Origin: Eumeta japonica
Taxonomy: Eukaryota > Arthropoda > Insecta > Lepidoptera > Psychidae
DNA: 64,000 nucleotides
Assembly: GCA_005406025.1 (NCBI GenBank)
Contig: BGZK01001272.1
Coordinates: forward strand, 62,001-126,000
Direction: 5' to 3'
Of the stretch, positions 1 to 12,110 are shown piece after piece. The translations under genes and the position numbers were made by a program. Within the stretch, counting starts at the first letter, position 1. Each line of letters opens with the position of its first letter. The notes beneath the pieces were generated by a model. It searched no databases. It saw nothing but the letters and a program-made list of their open reading frames with translations, and was not told the DNA's origin.

Positions 1-1760
1 TGTACACCAAACACATAATTATGTAAGTGTCTATGGTATATGTTCTAAAGTAACGATCTTAAGTCAATTATATGTTGTACCTTCCTTTTGAAATATACAG
101 TAAAGTCAAAGTAATATATTAAATATTATTTATATAATCGATTAATGATTATGAGAACTCGTAATAGGTCTTAAAAAAAAACTTAAATTTCAGTAAATGT
201 TTACAGACTTTTTTATGGCCCTTGTATTACATGACTTTTTGATATTCCCATTTAAATTTCAATATCTATAACCGCGTAGGTATCCAATTATGAACCTCCA
301 TCAGTCAATTTATTTATAGATATATCACAATAGAACACTTAAGTCGCTAATACTTGTTTAAAAGTCCATTCTACAACTCCGTTTTTATTATTGAATAATA
401 CGAGTAAGGGATAACGAATGCAGCAAAAAAAAGTCTACCTTCCCATCCAACTGGATGTACGTCACGGCGGACTAAGCCGCTGACAAAAGCTAGAACTCTA
501 CGTAATGGAGTTTACACACATAAGTTGGCAGAAACTTGGAAACTTCACGGTTCCCCGGTGAATTGTTCAAAATTTCATGACCTGTTATTGCGTGACGCGG
601 GTTCGACTCGTCGATAAATGCTTATAATACCTAGGGCACACTGAAATTTCTGCACTCCCGGCTGGTCATAAAAGTCTGAATTTCTGATGTTATATTAAAA
701 AAAAACCATAAGTGGTTTATTGATTACAATATTTTTTGACGGGAATTCGCTAGTTAAATTTTTTATTGTTATAAAACGAAGTTGCTTGGACGTAGTAAAA
801 ACGCAATTCACGCAAAAAGATTTTTAGGGCTTTGATATTTTACGATTAATTATTACAGTGCACGTAACTGACATAAGATAAATATTTAAGAGTCATTTCT
901 GTTATTTTTATAGAGAAATCTTAAAAATACCTACATTTATGGTTCGTCCGTTTACAATCTCTCATGGCTTTTAAAAATGGAAACTTTCTTAATTTTAGAC
1001 TAAAAGCAGTTCAGATCCATATACTATAAATGAAAATAACGATAATTATTTCGTAATATTATATTTCTTAATTTTTAAATAAATATTTACAAATTACAAT
1101 GGAAACCATCTTAGTTACAACAAACCCACTTGAAATATCTGGCACCATGCTTTAAAAAGTGGACCGGCTTTGTTATATTTTCCAACAAAAATAAAATACT
1201 ACTGCTCTCCCATTTAAAAGTGATCGCTAATACCTGAAAACCTGTACTTAATTAAAAGAAATAAATTTGCGAACTTTTCTAATTTATTTGTTAGAAATTA
1301 CTGATACTTAGAAATTACTAAAATAAATTACAGGAGATAGAGGATTACATATGAAAATTTATAGCTTAACCTGTTCGAGTTTTTGCAAATAAATTGTTTT
1401 AAATATTGCATCGTATTACAGTACCCTTTTATTTTTTTTAATATTGCGTATTTCTTAACCGTTTGAAAGATAATGTCGTTACACATTTCTTCGCTGAGAA
1501 CTTGCGACAGGAGACAGCCGACAAATTACCAAATAAACGGCACGATGACGCGCCCAAAAATGACATACTTACGAAAACTTTCGCGTCTCGGAATCTACAT
1601 TATTTACTACGAAGGTTCCGTTGCAAAATTTATTTTTCTCTTACACAAAATGCGATCCCTAAGCGATTCTTCAGAGAATACAATAATCCCATAAAGCCAT
1701 AATCTACTCTGTGTCTATTATGTAACGCTTTATATTTTTTTTTTCAAGAGCATCCTCAAG
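1..1760. other. AT-rich sequence without recognisable gene
   Basis: I see no coding region, structural RNA or recognisable mobile element here. The stretch is AT-rich with many short poly-A and poly-T runs. A moderately GC-richer patch at about 440-680 has no persistent reading frame. Two overlapping short frames at 1463-1702 use the same bases in different phases, which argues against either being real. Confidence 0.6.
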
Positions 1761-1764
1761 TATC

Positions 1765-2060
1765 CAGTTCAAGGACGAAAAATGGCGGTCGACGAATGAT
1801 TGACGCGTTGCTTACAGAGCGAGGCCCGAATCGAGAGGAGATGTGTGAAATCGTTCTGTTTGCACGAAGTCTTTGAAGATAATTCCGGACGCGGCCGTCT
1901 ATCGAGCGGAGTATATTTTCTTCGGTGGTTTTAGAGACGAGCTCGTTTATTTATCGAGTCGGACGTACGCGTAGACACACTAGTAGGCGTCACGTGTTCG
2001 TTTGTTATCGTATTATTTAATGTAGTAGAGCGAAACACGACTACGGAGTGGAAATGCGTA
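1765..2060. other. CpG-rich islet, possible regulatory element or untranslated exon
   Basis: This segment is clearly richer in GC and CpG than its surroundings, with many CG dinucleotides and a CACGTG E-box near 1990. It carries no long open frame. In insect genomes such islets in AT-rich DNA are often 5' untranslated exons, promoters or conserved non-coding elements, but nothing in the sequence decides between these. The call is inference from composition only. Confidence 0.25.
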
Positions 2061-2118
2061 GGATGCACTGAAAATTTCTGGAATGAATGAGAATCACTAT
2101 GAGTGGTCAAAAATTAAT

Positions 2119-2959
2119 TTATCGTTTCTCAAAATATTCTACGTTAGCGTAAATACACTTTTTAGTACGAATAAACCAATTTTGTAAACATTTATGCCAC
2201 TCCAACCTGGTGACCTCGAAAACAAGTTTTTCATAACTTTCGACTATCGTTGACCTCGCAATTGGTTCTTGATTTTTGTGAACAAAAAAAAAGAGACAAG
2301 GTGCCAGGTTGTGATTATATACAAGATTGCTCATATATTCTGTGTTTCTCTACTCGAAAAAAATATTTGTCTATTTAGGCGTGTGAGAACTAGCATTGTC
2401 GTGATGCAAGATGATACGACCTTTACGGTTATTCTTACGGAGTTCGTTAATAACGTCCGGCTAACAAATGGTCGTGTACCAATAACTATTAACGATACTA
2501 CAGTTTTTCAAAGCAACAGTCACATGTACTTCCTTGAATATGGTAAACAGGGCATTGCACCAAGTGACGCGGTTCGTTTTGATTCTCAGTCAAATTGTGT
2601 GGATTCACCGCGAGCACAACTTTTCATAATCAAAAGTTCGTGTAGGATTGATTGTATTTGACTCATATCTATGCTCGTAACTCATAGTAGGTAGTCTGTT
2701 TAGAGTATACGGTGCAGGGCATCGATGTTTTTGTTGTTGACAGCGGGCGATCATCACGACATTCGTCACTGAGATTGACAAGACCGCGCTTGAATTCTGC
2801 AAACCAGTTATAGATATTCGACTTACATGATGTTTCATCGCCAAAAATAGTTCGAAGTCGGGCAAGACTCTGCTGAGCTGTTAAATTACACTTGAAATCG
2901 TAAAAAAATATACTACAAAAATTTTCGCGATTTAAATCCATTCTAATGACGACAAGCAA
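2119..2959 (-). mobile_element. Degenerate mariner-family transposon (transposase pseudogene A)
   Basis: Read on the minus strand, this is a broken mariner transposase. The start at 2959 opens a 96-codon frame with the N-terminal helix-turn-helix, including the family-typical phrase NWFAEFKRG followed by a DECRDDRPLS segment. After a frame change the WIPHNLT-like linker region appears (about 2650-2590, KLCSRWIHTI then KTNRVTWCNAL). The second catalytic aspartate motif is present as ILHHDNASSHT (about 2425-2390), and the C-terminus reads LEWHKCLQNWF and ends near 2119. The stretch between the linker and that motif is too short, so the first catalytic aspartate region appears deleted. Several frameshifts and stops make it non-functional. 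A full mariner transposase is about 345 residues; about 280 codons remain here. I could not identify terminal inverted repeats. Confidence 0.85.
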
Positions 2960-2999
2960 TTTTTAAAAAGACGCCACTATCTATAAACAATTGACAGTT

Positions 3000-3640
3000 A
3001 TATGAAATAAACTGTATTCTACGGCCAAAGAGATCCATTTTCAATTGTAATAATTACTTTTTACATATTGTCTATGTAAGTGGCCAGTTCCATGAACTTA
3101 TAGTGTGTCCCACATATAAGCAAACACGGAAAAATAATACCAGAAGAACACAGTTGTCATAAGTCTCTCCGTCGAGAAAAATTATAGCTTTCGTACAAAC
3201 AAAACGTTTGTGTGTCATGCACATTTCACTACGTCTTCCCGTGCTCTTCTGTCTCTAAATCTAATGTATTTAATATTGAATGATTTAAGTTCATAATATG
3301 AAAAACTTGAATACCGTAGTATCCCTCAAATATAGGGATGTGAATGATATTTTTGGAAAAATTTTTTTTGTAAGTGTTATTTGTTGTCTAGGATAGATAC
3401 ACATTGCCAATTGACATCTGTCAATTTTCGTTAAAAGCATTAGTTTTTACATGTTAATGGGACCGATTTAAACCTCCGAATAATTTATGTATATAAATCA
3501 ATCTACGCAATATTTCGAAATACCAGTTGCATTTATTGAAATTAAACCTAGTTCTTATTTAAAAAAAAAATCTGTTTTGTCGAACACGACCTTTAAAAAT
3601 ACACAAACACGCAATTCTTAATACGCAGTACTGCGATGTG
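3000..3640. other. AT-rich spacer
   Basis: Between the mariner relic and the next SINE. The first part (to about 3130) may still belong to the mariner's 5' untranslated end, but I found no matching terminal repeat on the other side. The rest holds no feature I can support. Confidence 0.4.
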
Positions 3641-3880
3641 CGCGAATAGCGGGCGCTACGCTACGTCACATTAATAGATTGTCACTGCGTCGCCTTATGA
3701 GTTTTACCTTCGAATCGGATGGTAGCTGGTTCAAGTCCTCGTTACGAACGAATTGACTAACAGATCTTTAACACAAGTCAGAATGGCCTTCACATCTCAG
3801 AGAAGATATTAGGCCGTCAATATCGAATATTGTCATCGCGTTAGTGACAACGACATTGTCAACGAAAGATGAAGCTCCAA
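3640..3880 (+). mobile_element. tRNA-derived SINE with RTE-like tail, copy 1
   Basis: The head contains a tRNA-type B box (GGTTCAAGTCC near 3730). The tail holds attgtcatcgcgttagtgac (about 3826-3845), which recurs nearly unchanged in copies at 30.5 kb (minus) and 48.6 kb (plus). Related heads are seen at 40.3 kb (minus) and 60.5 kb (plus). A tRNA-like head joined to a LINE-like tail is the usual SINE design. Ends are approximate and no target-site duplication was identified. Confidence 0.6.
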
Positions 3881-4109
3881 GTTCTTCGATCCACTGAATT
3901 GATACTGAATTGTGCGTCTTAACTGACTGACTGCTCCAGCAACGCCCAGATCGTACGGCTGAACCAAAAACAGAAATTTGACAACATATTATTATAATGA
4001 TGTAGATATCCACTAATAGAGGTTTTTTGACAAGTTTCTATTCGAAAAGATAGTGAAAAAAGGCGTTAATTTATATATGAAGTTACCTTAAGTTTTGAAG
4101 TACGTATTT

Positions 4110-4113
<4 letters not shown>

Positions 4114-4166
<53 letters not shown>
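4114..4166. repeat. (AT)n microsatellite
   Basis: About 26 uninterrupted AT dinucleotides within AT-rich flanks. Confidence 0.97.
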
Positions 4167-4168
<2 letters not shown>

Positions 4169-4169
4169 A

Positions 4170-4730
4170 AAATACATATTTATACATTAGTATAAAGGGG
4201 CTAAAACGGAGATTGAAAGTTGGGAAAGTACCTTAACTTTTGAGTCACGGCCATAAATTGGTATTTGATATTTCAGTTCTTTTGAAATGCAATGCATTCT
4301 TGGCATATAGTGTTACTCATTTCAAAATTAATTTTAAATAGCTTCGTTTCTCTCATCAAGCATCTAGCAGAATTACAGGAGAGCAGAGAATGCTATCGAT
4401 GCCTTCTCTGAAATCAACATCACTTTAATTACACACTTCTAGGTAGCTCCGGCCGCCTCACACCACAGCCGCGCAATCTCAAGATGGCATAAACAAATTA
4501 GGTAAAAGGTTCTCATCGGGTTCACTCCGTCACTTGGCGATGTCGCCCAATTTATGTTTCATTCGCGGCGAAGAAAATCAACCTTTACAACCGCACTGCC
4601 ACCTCGGCTTATTATTAAATCTATCCTTAAGGAGCGCTAAACAGGGAAATACTAGCATTAAGCAAATAAACGAATGCTTAATAGGTACAAGCATTCCTCT
4701 GCGGCTTTCACATTAATATAAAATACATTC
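4170..4730. other. Non-coding spacer with a mildly GC-rich patch
   Basis: No recognisable element. The patch at about 4430-4640 is GC-richer than average and contains a 60-codon frame (4534-4716) that matches nothing I know. Confidence 0.4.
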
Positions 4731-4744
4731 CTTTATTTTCTACA

Positions 4745-4835
4745 TCGTACCCATTCCGGTCTCGCTCTCGATTTTGCTCTCGACCTCGGTCCTGATCTCG
4801 ATTTTGATTCTTATTCCTATATCGAGTCCGATCTA
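4745..4835 (-). repeat. Degenerate hexanucleotide array 1
   Basis: On the plus strand the sequence falls into 6-bp steps, mostly of the form NTCTCG or ATTTTG (for example attccg, gtctcg, ctctcg, attttg, ctctcg, acctcg, gtcctg, atctcg). CG, or TG as its likely decay product, recurs every six bases. The purine-rich consensus (roughly CGAGAN) lies on the minus strand. The same pattern recurs at seven other places in this window. Confidence 0.8.
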
Positions 4836-4839
4836 CATG

Positions 4840-6770
4840 ACATAACACAATGTACAATTTAAAATTGACGTGATGTTGGCGTTTATATATGTCTAATGTC
4901 TATGGTATTAAAAAAAAAATGTAATAGATAACTCAAGGTGTAATGTCACTGGAGTCGAAAAATGGAAATAGTCGAGGGTCATGTTTGATTTATTAATCAA
5001 TCAATTTTTGTTTGAATACAGATCATAAAGAATAAAATATCGGGCCCGTACGCTAGAAACTTTTGTCGTTCAATCTGATAATCAATTTAGGGCGTGTTGC
5101 TGTCTGCCTGAGCTATCGTAACGGTTTTCGTGTGTTAATATTAACTTTGAATTGAATTGCAATACAAGGGAAGTATTACAATTGTGTGGACTTTCCGTAC
5201 AATGAAAATAAAAAATATTTTTAATGCCACCGGTATTGTGAACCGCTGTGGTATGTTTCTTAAAAAGAAGAAAAAATTTCATTTGCGCTAACAATTCTGT
5301 TTCCTTTCTACTGTCATCGACTTGTTGAGTAGAAAATCACGTGACCTTTGCTAAAAAGACCGCCAACAGCAGTTTTATTAGTTAGTACGTACACCGATTT
5401 GTATGTTGGTATATAGCAGAGCTGTGAGTGTCAAATTTAAGTTTGAGTCGGGGCATACTATACAATATATCCCCCCCCCTTCGCTCCAAATCTGAAATGA
5501 AAATATTATGTGAAGGTACGCCGGAACAGCGGGGATTATTGGAACTATACATAACAAACGTGCTTGTCGTGCTAACGTCCAGAACAAATGAAATATCCGA
5601 TACTATTTGTTCATGAAATATTTTGGATGATACCTCATTTTACTCAAATTCAAGTCGAAATGAAGCGTGCGTAAACGAACAAATCCAATTTCGCATTTTC
5701 CAGATTCACGTATTAAAGTGTTTTAATTAGAATTTATTGTTTTTAAGGACAGAATATCCAAATAGTCCTATTAATGGTATAATCCTGTATAGTGTATATA
5801 TATATGTATACTCAACTGGAATGATAAATATATGTTTCACATATTTTCTATAATCATTCGGTAATCAGTATGAAAAAATATATTATCCAGCAAAAAAAAA
5901 AGAAACTTTCATCGGATCACCTTCGTGTTTCTCCATTTGTTCGTTTGTCATTTGCAGTCTTTTTCTTTAAAACTACGGAACGAAAAAGATGCCATTCAGT
6001 ACATACTAATACAGAATTAGACGACCCAATCATAAACTTATAGCACAAGTAAACGAACAATGCTTATATGGTCAGCTAATTAGCGTATTCAAAACAGTTG
6101 TTTAACTGTATATATGTTAAAGTGCATGGTTTAAATAATATTAAAGACAATATAAGAAAACGAACCTTTTATCTCCGATACACAATACATTGAACGATAT
6201 TTCCAAAAAAAAATTGCACTCCAGGATTACCGGCAGAAGGGAACACTTGAATATTAACGTTGTGAATTTTTTAACATTGTGGAATGGTTAGGGAATAATT
6301 TTGCACGAATTGCTTTATTTATCTGTATAAAAGTACTATCATTTATGTGGTAAAATCCAGTATTTATTTATTGCGCTATCGTACACAAACATGACAATTC
6401 ATATTACATTAAAAATTTAACTCTTCAGAACTATTATAGTCCAGGATCCATGTTTGTACTTGATCACTATCAAGCTAATTTTCCGTGAGTAAGCTACTCA
6501 GTTATTAATAAATGTTTGAGAACCATCAATTCGACATATTTTAACCTTGCCACCTCTGTTAGCTACCACAATCGAGAGTTTCGTACAAGAAATTGTTGGG
6601 CGTCTCATCAAAATGAAGCTACTCACGGACAATTAGCTCGATAGTAATCAAGTGCAAAAATGGACCATGGGTCCTGGACTATTACAATTATATTACATTA
6701 AAAAGTTAATCTCAGAAAAATCAACTTTCATCCATAATTTCAACCACTCTTTCACCATCATCACTACCAG
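4840..6770. other. AT-rich sequence without recognisable gene
   Basis: No feature I can name. There is a run of nine C near 5470-5478, a short (AT)n near 5800, and a CACGTG at about 5338. Small frames at 5378-5587 and 5428-5616 overlap on opposite strands and are probably chance. Confidence 0.5.
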
Positions 6771-6774
6771 CATC

Positions 6775-6970
6775 AACATCGCCAATCTACAAACACACAT
6801 GCACACACGCGCTAGCGCCCCGCGCCGCTTAAACGAAACAGCAGGAGTAGGCATACATTTCCGCCGCGCGGTAGAAAGAGAGGGGAATATTACTTCCTCT
6901 CCTACGCCGCGCCGGCGTCTACTCTCCCTCCGTCTTACGAATTTTCGATCAGGTCACGTGTCCTGACGCG
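6775..6970. other. CpG-rich islet
   Basis: A short GC- and CpG-rich segment (gcgccccgcgccgc near 6815, and a second cluster of gccgcgccggcg near 6905), ending with CACGTG at about 6955. It has no conserved protein signature; the 104-codon frame through it (6652-6966) is arginine-rich low-complexity sequence of the kind expected in a GC-rich patch. It may be a regulatory element or part of an old mobile element. Confidence 0.25.
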
Positions 6971-7439
6971 AGTTTAACATTTTTTACCCATTCCAAAAAG
7001 TGCATAACGCTGCTAAAGAAGATTTCACTTCAAAAATATGAAAATATGGCCTCAATTATAATTTATAGAAGAACCTATTCTGATAATCTATTAGCAACGG
7101 AAAATAGTTGTGAATAGAAAATTTGTATAAAATCTATTGCCTAGTTTCGCCGAGGACTAATTCGATGGTTTACAGCACAGAACCTTCTATATGCGAGTCT
7201 GACTAGCACTTACCTAGTTTCCTAAATACAAAAGTGTTTATGTATTTTATGTCTTGTCAGAAAAAGGCATAAAAAACCATTGTTTGAAACTGAAATTTTC
7301 TAACACAAAAGAAATGTCTGTGGTCAATTGGCCTCTTTATAATGGAAATATAAACAAACTTTACATGATAAATTAAAAGGATGCTTTTGAGACGTATTCC
7401 CAATTTTTAATGAACTACAACCCTAATACAATTTTGCGT

Positions 7440-7860
7440 GTTTATTAAATACAAAATAATAGAACGAAGAACGACTCTTCAAAACGGAAATTGCACTGGT
7501 GCAGCGACATGTAGGATATTTCACGAATGCCACGGGAAATTGATTCTTTGCCCCGATAGACGTTTATGAACTCGAAGTGATCAACGAAAGGCAGTCGAGA
7601 ACGGAAATGGAGAGAGACACTGTCTTTTGCGATAAAATTCATACCTAATCACGTGTTTCCAGGAGAACGGCTGCGATTGTTCCGACACAAGCCGGGAACT
7701 AATTGCGGAAACTGCACAGTTCACTATGAATTTCCGATATTTTTATAAACTCATTATCAATAGTTAACGTCAGTGCGTGATTTCGTTGCGGTGGCATTGA
7801 AACGGGTAGACGGATAATTTAGAAACGGAATAGACGACAAAAAAAAAAAAAAATCTATAA
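7440..7860. other. GC-richer segment, candidate conserved non-coding element
   Basis: The base composition is more balanced than the surroundings and few homopolymers occur, until an A13 run at about 7840. A 65-codon frame on the minus strand (7445-7642) is not recognisable. Candidate regulatory or untranslated sequence, from composition alone. Confidence 0.2.
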
Positions 7861-8089
7861 TCACGCCATAAATAGCTGACAAGTTTTAGTGAAACATATT
7901 AAATTTAAAAATTGGTAGTCTGTAAAATCGGTTTACGAGCGATAATTTTACATGATAACGTCATAAAAAACATTGATGAAAAATTGCATATTTTTATGAA
8001 TTGCATTGAATTATTATTACTTGCCGCGTTGTTGTTGTAATAAACGATGGAAACCACATTAACTTTTCACTTCACTTTATAAACAGTTG

Positions 8090-8275
8090 ACAAAACAGTT
8101 CACGTGTAGGTTGTGTGCGGTCGCTGTCTCTCTCTACTCGGACGTATCGGCCGATGGAGTGGAAGAGAGATCACTCGTTACGCGCTCTCGCTCGCACGCT
8201 CGGCTCAAGGGGAACGCGACAGTGAGTCATGCTTTTTCGTGCGTGCAGCCGACGTTCATCGATTCATAAAACGTT
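8090..8275. other. CpG-rich islet
   Basis: Dense in CG dinucleotides, with CACGTG at about 8100 and a run of tcgctc/cgcacgctcgg elements. Overlapping small frames on the plus strand are not family-like. It resembles the islets at 1.8 and 6.8 kb in composition but not in any alignable order. Confidence 0.2.
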
Positions 8276-8581
8276 ATCACGTCAAAACTAAGAATACAAA
8301 TGCTAAGATGCTGTCTTACCATAAAATAAATTAGGAAATGGACATTTATATGACATTTCTGTTTAATGACGCTTTTATGAGTCTTTTATAAATATGCCGG
8401 GGTTTAAAACAAAGTTTGAAATATTACCTCTGAAATATGTAATAAACATATTGACAATCAACATGCTGTACTTGGTACCTATAAATATATATACTTAGGC
8501 AAACTACTGTCTACAGACTTCCATAGCACACAGCCTCAATTACGGCAGATATACGCAGCTTTTGATCTAGCAAAGAACGAC

Positions 8582-9006
8582 ATGCACTATCAAGGAAAGA
8601 CGGCACGCGAAATTAAGGACTTTATTCTCAAGATGATAATAAGGAACCCCCATCGCAGCGAGCTCCTTTTCTTGGGGCACTTAATAACGCCCAAAGTATC
8701 CGTGCCTTTCGTCGGCGGAATGCAAATAAAACGCGGACAAGCGGCCGACCGCCGGACCGGGTGCGATCGATACGTCGACAGAAATTTAACTAAGTCGCAG
8801 CCCCTGGAATGTCGGATAAACAAATCGCTCAACAAGGAGTCATCGATGGCGCCACATACGTTCGCACAACCATCGAAGAGTAATATTTGTTGTGAGCAAC
8901 CTTTCCACCTCCCATGGACCTTCCAGCCTTGTGGTCGCACGGACCGAATCACGGGAGCACGACAGGACGACAGACTTACTTGTTCTAAGCAGTATAAGTA
9001 AGGCAT
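8582..9006. other. GC-rich segment open on both strands (unrecognised)
   Basis: The longest open frame in the window (139 codons, plus strand, 8582-9001) lies here, mirrored by a 138-codon frame on the minus strand (8590-9006). Neither translation resembles a family I know, and neither shows a signal peptide, membrane segment or repeat. The plus frame is rich in K, R and C. Simultaneous openness on both strands is what a GC-rich patch depleted of TA-containing stop codons would give. It may be an exon, a conserved non-coding element or an old transposon fragment; I cannot tell which. Confidence 0.25.
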
Positions 9007-9080
9007 ACGGCAAATCTAATTGAGATTTATGTAGTCTCGGTCTACTGAACGATAAATCGGTTAGGTTTACGCCCTATACG

Positions 9081-9142
9081 AATCAAATGAATTTGGAAAT
9101 GAAATTAGCAATGGCTAATTTCATTTCCAAATTCATCTGATT
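9081..9142. repeat. Near-perfect hairpin, 29-bp arms, AATG loop
   Basis: The left arm at 9081-9109 and the right arm at 9114-9142 are reverse complements with a single mismatch (the t at position 9086 faces the c at position 9137). The four-base loop is AATG. The hairpin abuts a second one immediately downstream. Confidence 0.95.
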
Positions 9143-9190
9143 TACATAAAGAAAACCACTTATAATGATAAGTGGTTTTCTTTATGTAAA
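9141..9190. repeat. Perfect hairpin, 23-bp arms, AATG loop
   Basis: The left arm at 9141-9163 and the right arm at 9168-9190 are exact reverse complements around an AATG loop. The loop is identical to that of the preceding hairpin, whose last two bases it shares. Confidence 0.95.
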
Positions 9191-9199
9191 TGAACTGAA

Positions 9200-9690
9200 A
9201 AATAATAAGTCGTGACTTATTTGACTTCGAAATCATAATTAATTTAGCTAAATAATTCTTTTAGCAAATGTTTCTGTTAACTAGCCCCAGGATTTCAGAA
9301 GCTTCCAAAGAGCGTGGGCGTCTTTAAGGAGCTTCTAAGTATTGTTTCTACTAAAATTAAATAAAAAAAACATTATAGTGAGAAACTCGGTTAGTACATA
9401 TAAACATTTTGCGGTAAACTTGCAATTTTTTACTTTAAAAAAAAGCTATAATAATCTTAAATTTAGCTGTGGCATATCACTCCACAACTAATAGCTCTCA
9501 TAAATCCAATTTTTGCTTTCACAAATTTTTCATTGCCATTAGGTTAAACTTCCTTGACTTTTTCAATGAAAACATAATAAGTTTCACACTTTGTATACTT
9601 ATTAGAGTATTATTTATTTATACAAGAGCCCTCTGTTATCTGTAGAGGGTTATAAATTCAGTTCATAATGTTTTATTATCACTAAAAACA
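9200..9690. other. AT-rich spacer
   Basis: No recognisable gene or element. Short poly-A and poly-T runs only. Confidence 0.5.
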
Positions 9691-10030
9691 TTGTACTCGC
9701 TCAAAATGAATGCGGATACTGACGAGCAAGCGAGCGTGCTCAGTCACACCACACACGACAAGACACCTCTCAATATTTTTGATAGCGTTCGTTGGAAAAT
9801 ACTATCGAAAACTACCACCGAGCCAAATATTCCAGCAGCGGACTACCCTCACTGAACTAACATACGATCGAACGTGTTAGCCGAGCCAGTTACTAACTAC
9901 TTTCACCAACATATTCGACAAACATAGTCGCTCGTGTATATTGGCTTTTAGACCTTTGTCACGGTTGCGATCACAGTCATAGCCGCGGTCGTGGTGATAA
10001 CCGGTGTTTGTAATCGAAACTGAGATGTTT
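9690..10030. other. Mixed-composition islet
   Basis: GC-richer than the flanks, with a cluster gagcaagcgagcgtgctcag near 9725 and repeated cggtcg-type words near 9980. No open frame of note. Possible regulatory element or old transposon end; unsupported beyond composition. Confidence 0.2.
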
Positions 10031-10039
10031 GTAAGTAAT

Positions 10040-12110
10040 TACAATATATGAGACATATTATATACTCTGTTTCCAATTAAAAGAGTATTGATATACTCCA
10101 GGGTGATTACACCCTGGCTTATGTCGTGTAGTTTAAACAACTACGTCATGTAGAAGTCGTTGCAACCACTGTTTTCCTAGACGATTGTCTGGGTCATGCA
10201 GTAACATGCATCATGAAACCCACCATCGACCCTCGTATCCGTTTTTTCACTACGAATCTTCATCCAACGAATTGAATATTGATTCGAGAGGATGAACTGA
10301 TGTCGAACACCAACACAAATTATAATTTTCTGTTTATCTTTACCGCCAATTAAATAACGAATTTCCGCGAAATAACGCCGTATATAATAGAATAGACTAT
10401 TATTTTCGCAAGCGATTTCTTTTCCCAATACTTTATTTTTAGAACTGTTCAGCAATGTTTTGAATTTGTATTGCGTGCCAATTTTGTACATAATGAAATT
10501 TTCATCAATAGAAGGAAGCACGTCCAAGTCTTTTTAATGTTTCTCAGAGATTACAACTTTTTCCGTCTCCGATGGGCAAATTTCGGTGAAAGGTTTTAGA
10601 ACTTATAATCGTATTTTTTTTTATAAAATTGGTTAATGCTTGTTCCAACATTTTATTAAATATTACAAAATAAAATGAATACATGTTGCAAATATTGAAT
10701 TTGTACTTCATTATATTGATTAATCTATCATATCGGATTTTAAAGTAGAAAGAATGGATGTTATGTTCAGATAAGAGTATTTTAAAATAATAATGACCTT
10801 TAGCAACCGTCGTTAATCTTTTTAAATAATTATGTAATTGGCAACACCATTTTTTAATAAATACTGGACATTTATTAATCTTCTTGTTTGTCCAAAGCAA
10901 TTAACATTTATTAACTGTTTTGATAAATTTGTGATAATCATTTTAACTTTAAATTTTTATGAGGTATTTCTAAAGACTTTCCTAAAAAAGCTCAGAAAAT
11001 ATTTACAAAGCACAATATTCATTTGAAGAATTTATATAATCAGCAATATTGCTTTACTTAACTATGTGTGTACCTTCAAGCGACACAGTGCGACTCTATT
11101 TTATCTGGCATATCACGTTGTTGTCCACCAAAAAAGTATTTCCTATTTTCTTATTCTGCTTGGTGACACAATTCTGGTGGTGATTCCCTCATATATGGTC
11201 AGCTAACGAGAGTATTATACCGGCCAAGGCGCATAAATATGCAATTGTCTTCAGCCTGTACGCATCATGCTAAGTAATGTCGTTCTCTGCAGGATTATAG
11301 CTCTGTACATAGACTTTTTGTTTCGGCGATATGTAATTGAAGTTTTACGAGTTTTGCGATGACGTCGTTTTTTAACAGAGAACGCAGTCGCGTAATAAAG
11401 TAGCGAACAGGAAGAACGACTTTCAGAATTTTTGGAGAACGCAATTTGGAAAGCTTTTTGATTTTTGGAAAGCGCGAGCGCATGTGTTCGAACGCGTGCG
11501 TGCATGCGTACGTACGTGCATGTATGTCTGCGTGTGTCTAAGTCAAATTTTCTAAAATGACTTGAATTGGGCCAGTAGAGTTTGTAAGATGATTACATGT
11601 GATTTGAAGCTGAAAAACCCTCAAAAATGTGAACAATAATTTTGTCAAATTCACAGAACTCGAAAATAATCAAAAAGTTTGTTTGTTATTTTTGATTTAG
11701 ATTGGTTTGTTAGATTAACCATTTCCCACGCTTTTCTTTTGTATGTTAAGAAATTAAAAAAAATCTCAATCCATTGCGTTTTTTTATTAAAATTATTTAT
11801 ATATTTTTTTATTATAATTTTTCTTAAATTACGTTTAGACTCAGCTATTCTTTTCTTTTTAAAATAACAAATCTTTCGAATCGTAATGTGATGTATGACA
11901 GTCCCAAAACACGATGCACCACATGACATTCTATATTACAAATCTTCTTATTATTACAAGAATTTCACCGATAATAACAGGTCTACTAATATAGACGTCG
12001 AATCAACGAATTGAAATAACAGTAGAATTCTAATCTATTGTTAATTCGAACCAAGGAACAATGACAACAGTCTGCTCTGTTTAGCTTACTTCCATCGCTG
12101 CATTTATTGA
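10040..12110. other. AT-rich sequence without recognisable gene
   Basis: Two consecutive minus-strand frames (10177-10527, 116 codons, and 10544-10900, 118 codons) are the longest in this part. Their translations are dominated by K, N, I, F and Y, as expected of AT-rich non-coding DNA, and match no family I recognise. A short stem (ccagggtg/caccctgg, about 10098-10117) and a run of cgtacgtacgtgcatg near 11505 are the only structured items. Confidence 0.5.

Noticed and set aside
2269..2661. 130-codon plus-strand frame
   Set aside because: It is antisense to mariner A, where the HDN motif and linker can be read on the minus strand.
3640..3880. A functional tRNA gene around the B box at 3.73 kb
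   Set aside because: The A box and cloverleaf pairing cannot be completed and the segment matches other SINE copies in the window, so it is a SINE head and not a tRNA gene.
5460..5480. Poly-C run of nine bases
   Set aside because: Single homopolymer without G-run partners; no quadruplex on either strand can be formed from it alone.
10177..10900. Two long minus-strand frames in succession (116 and 118 codons)
   Set aside because: The translations are dominated by K, N, I, F and Y as expected from AT-rich DNA, with no motif, and the two are in different frames with no splice signals that would join them convincingly.
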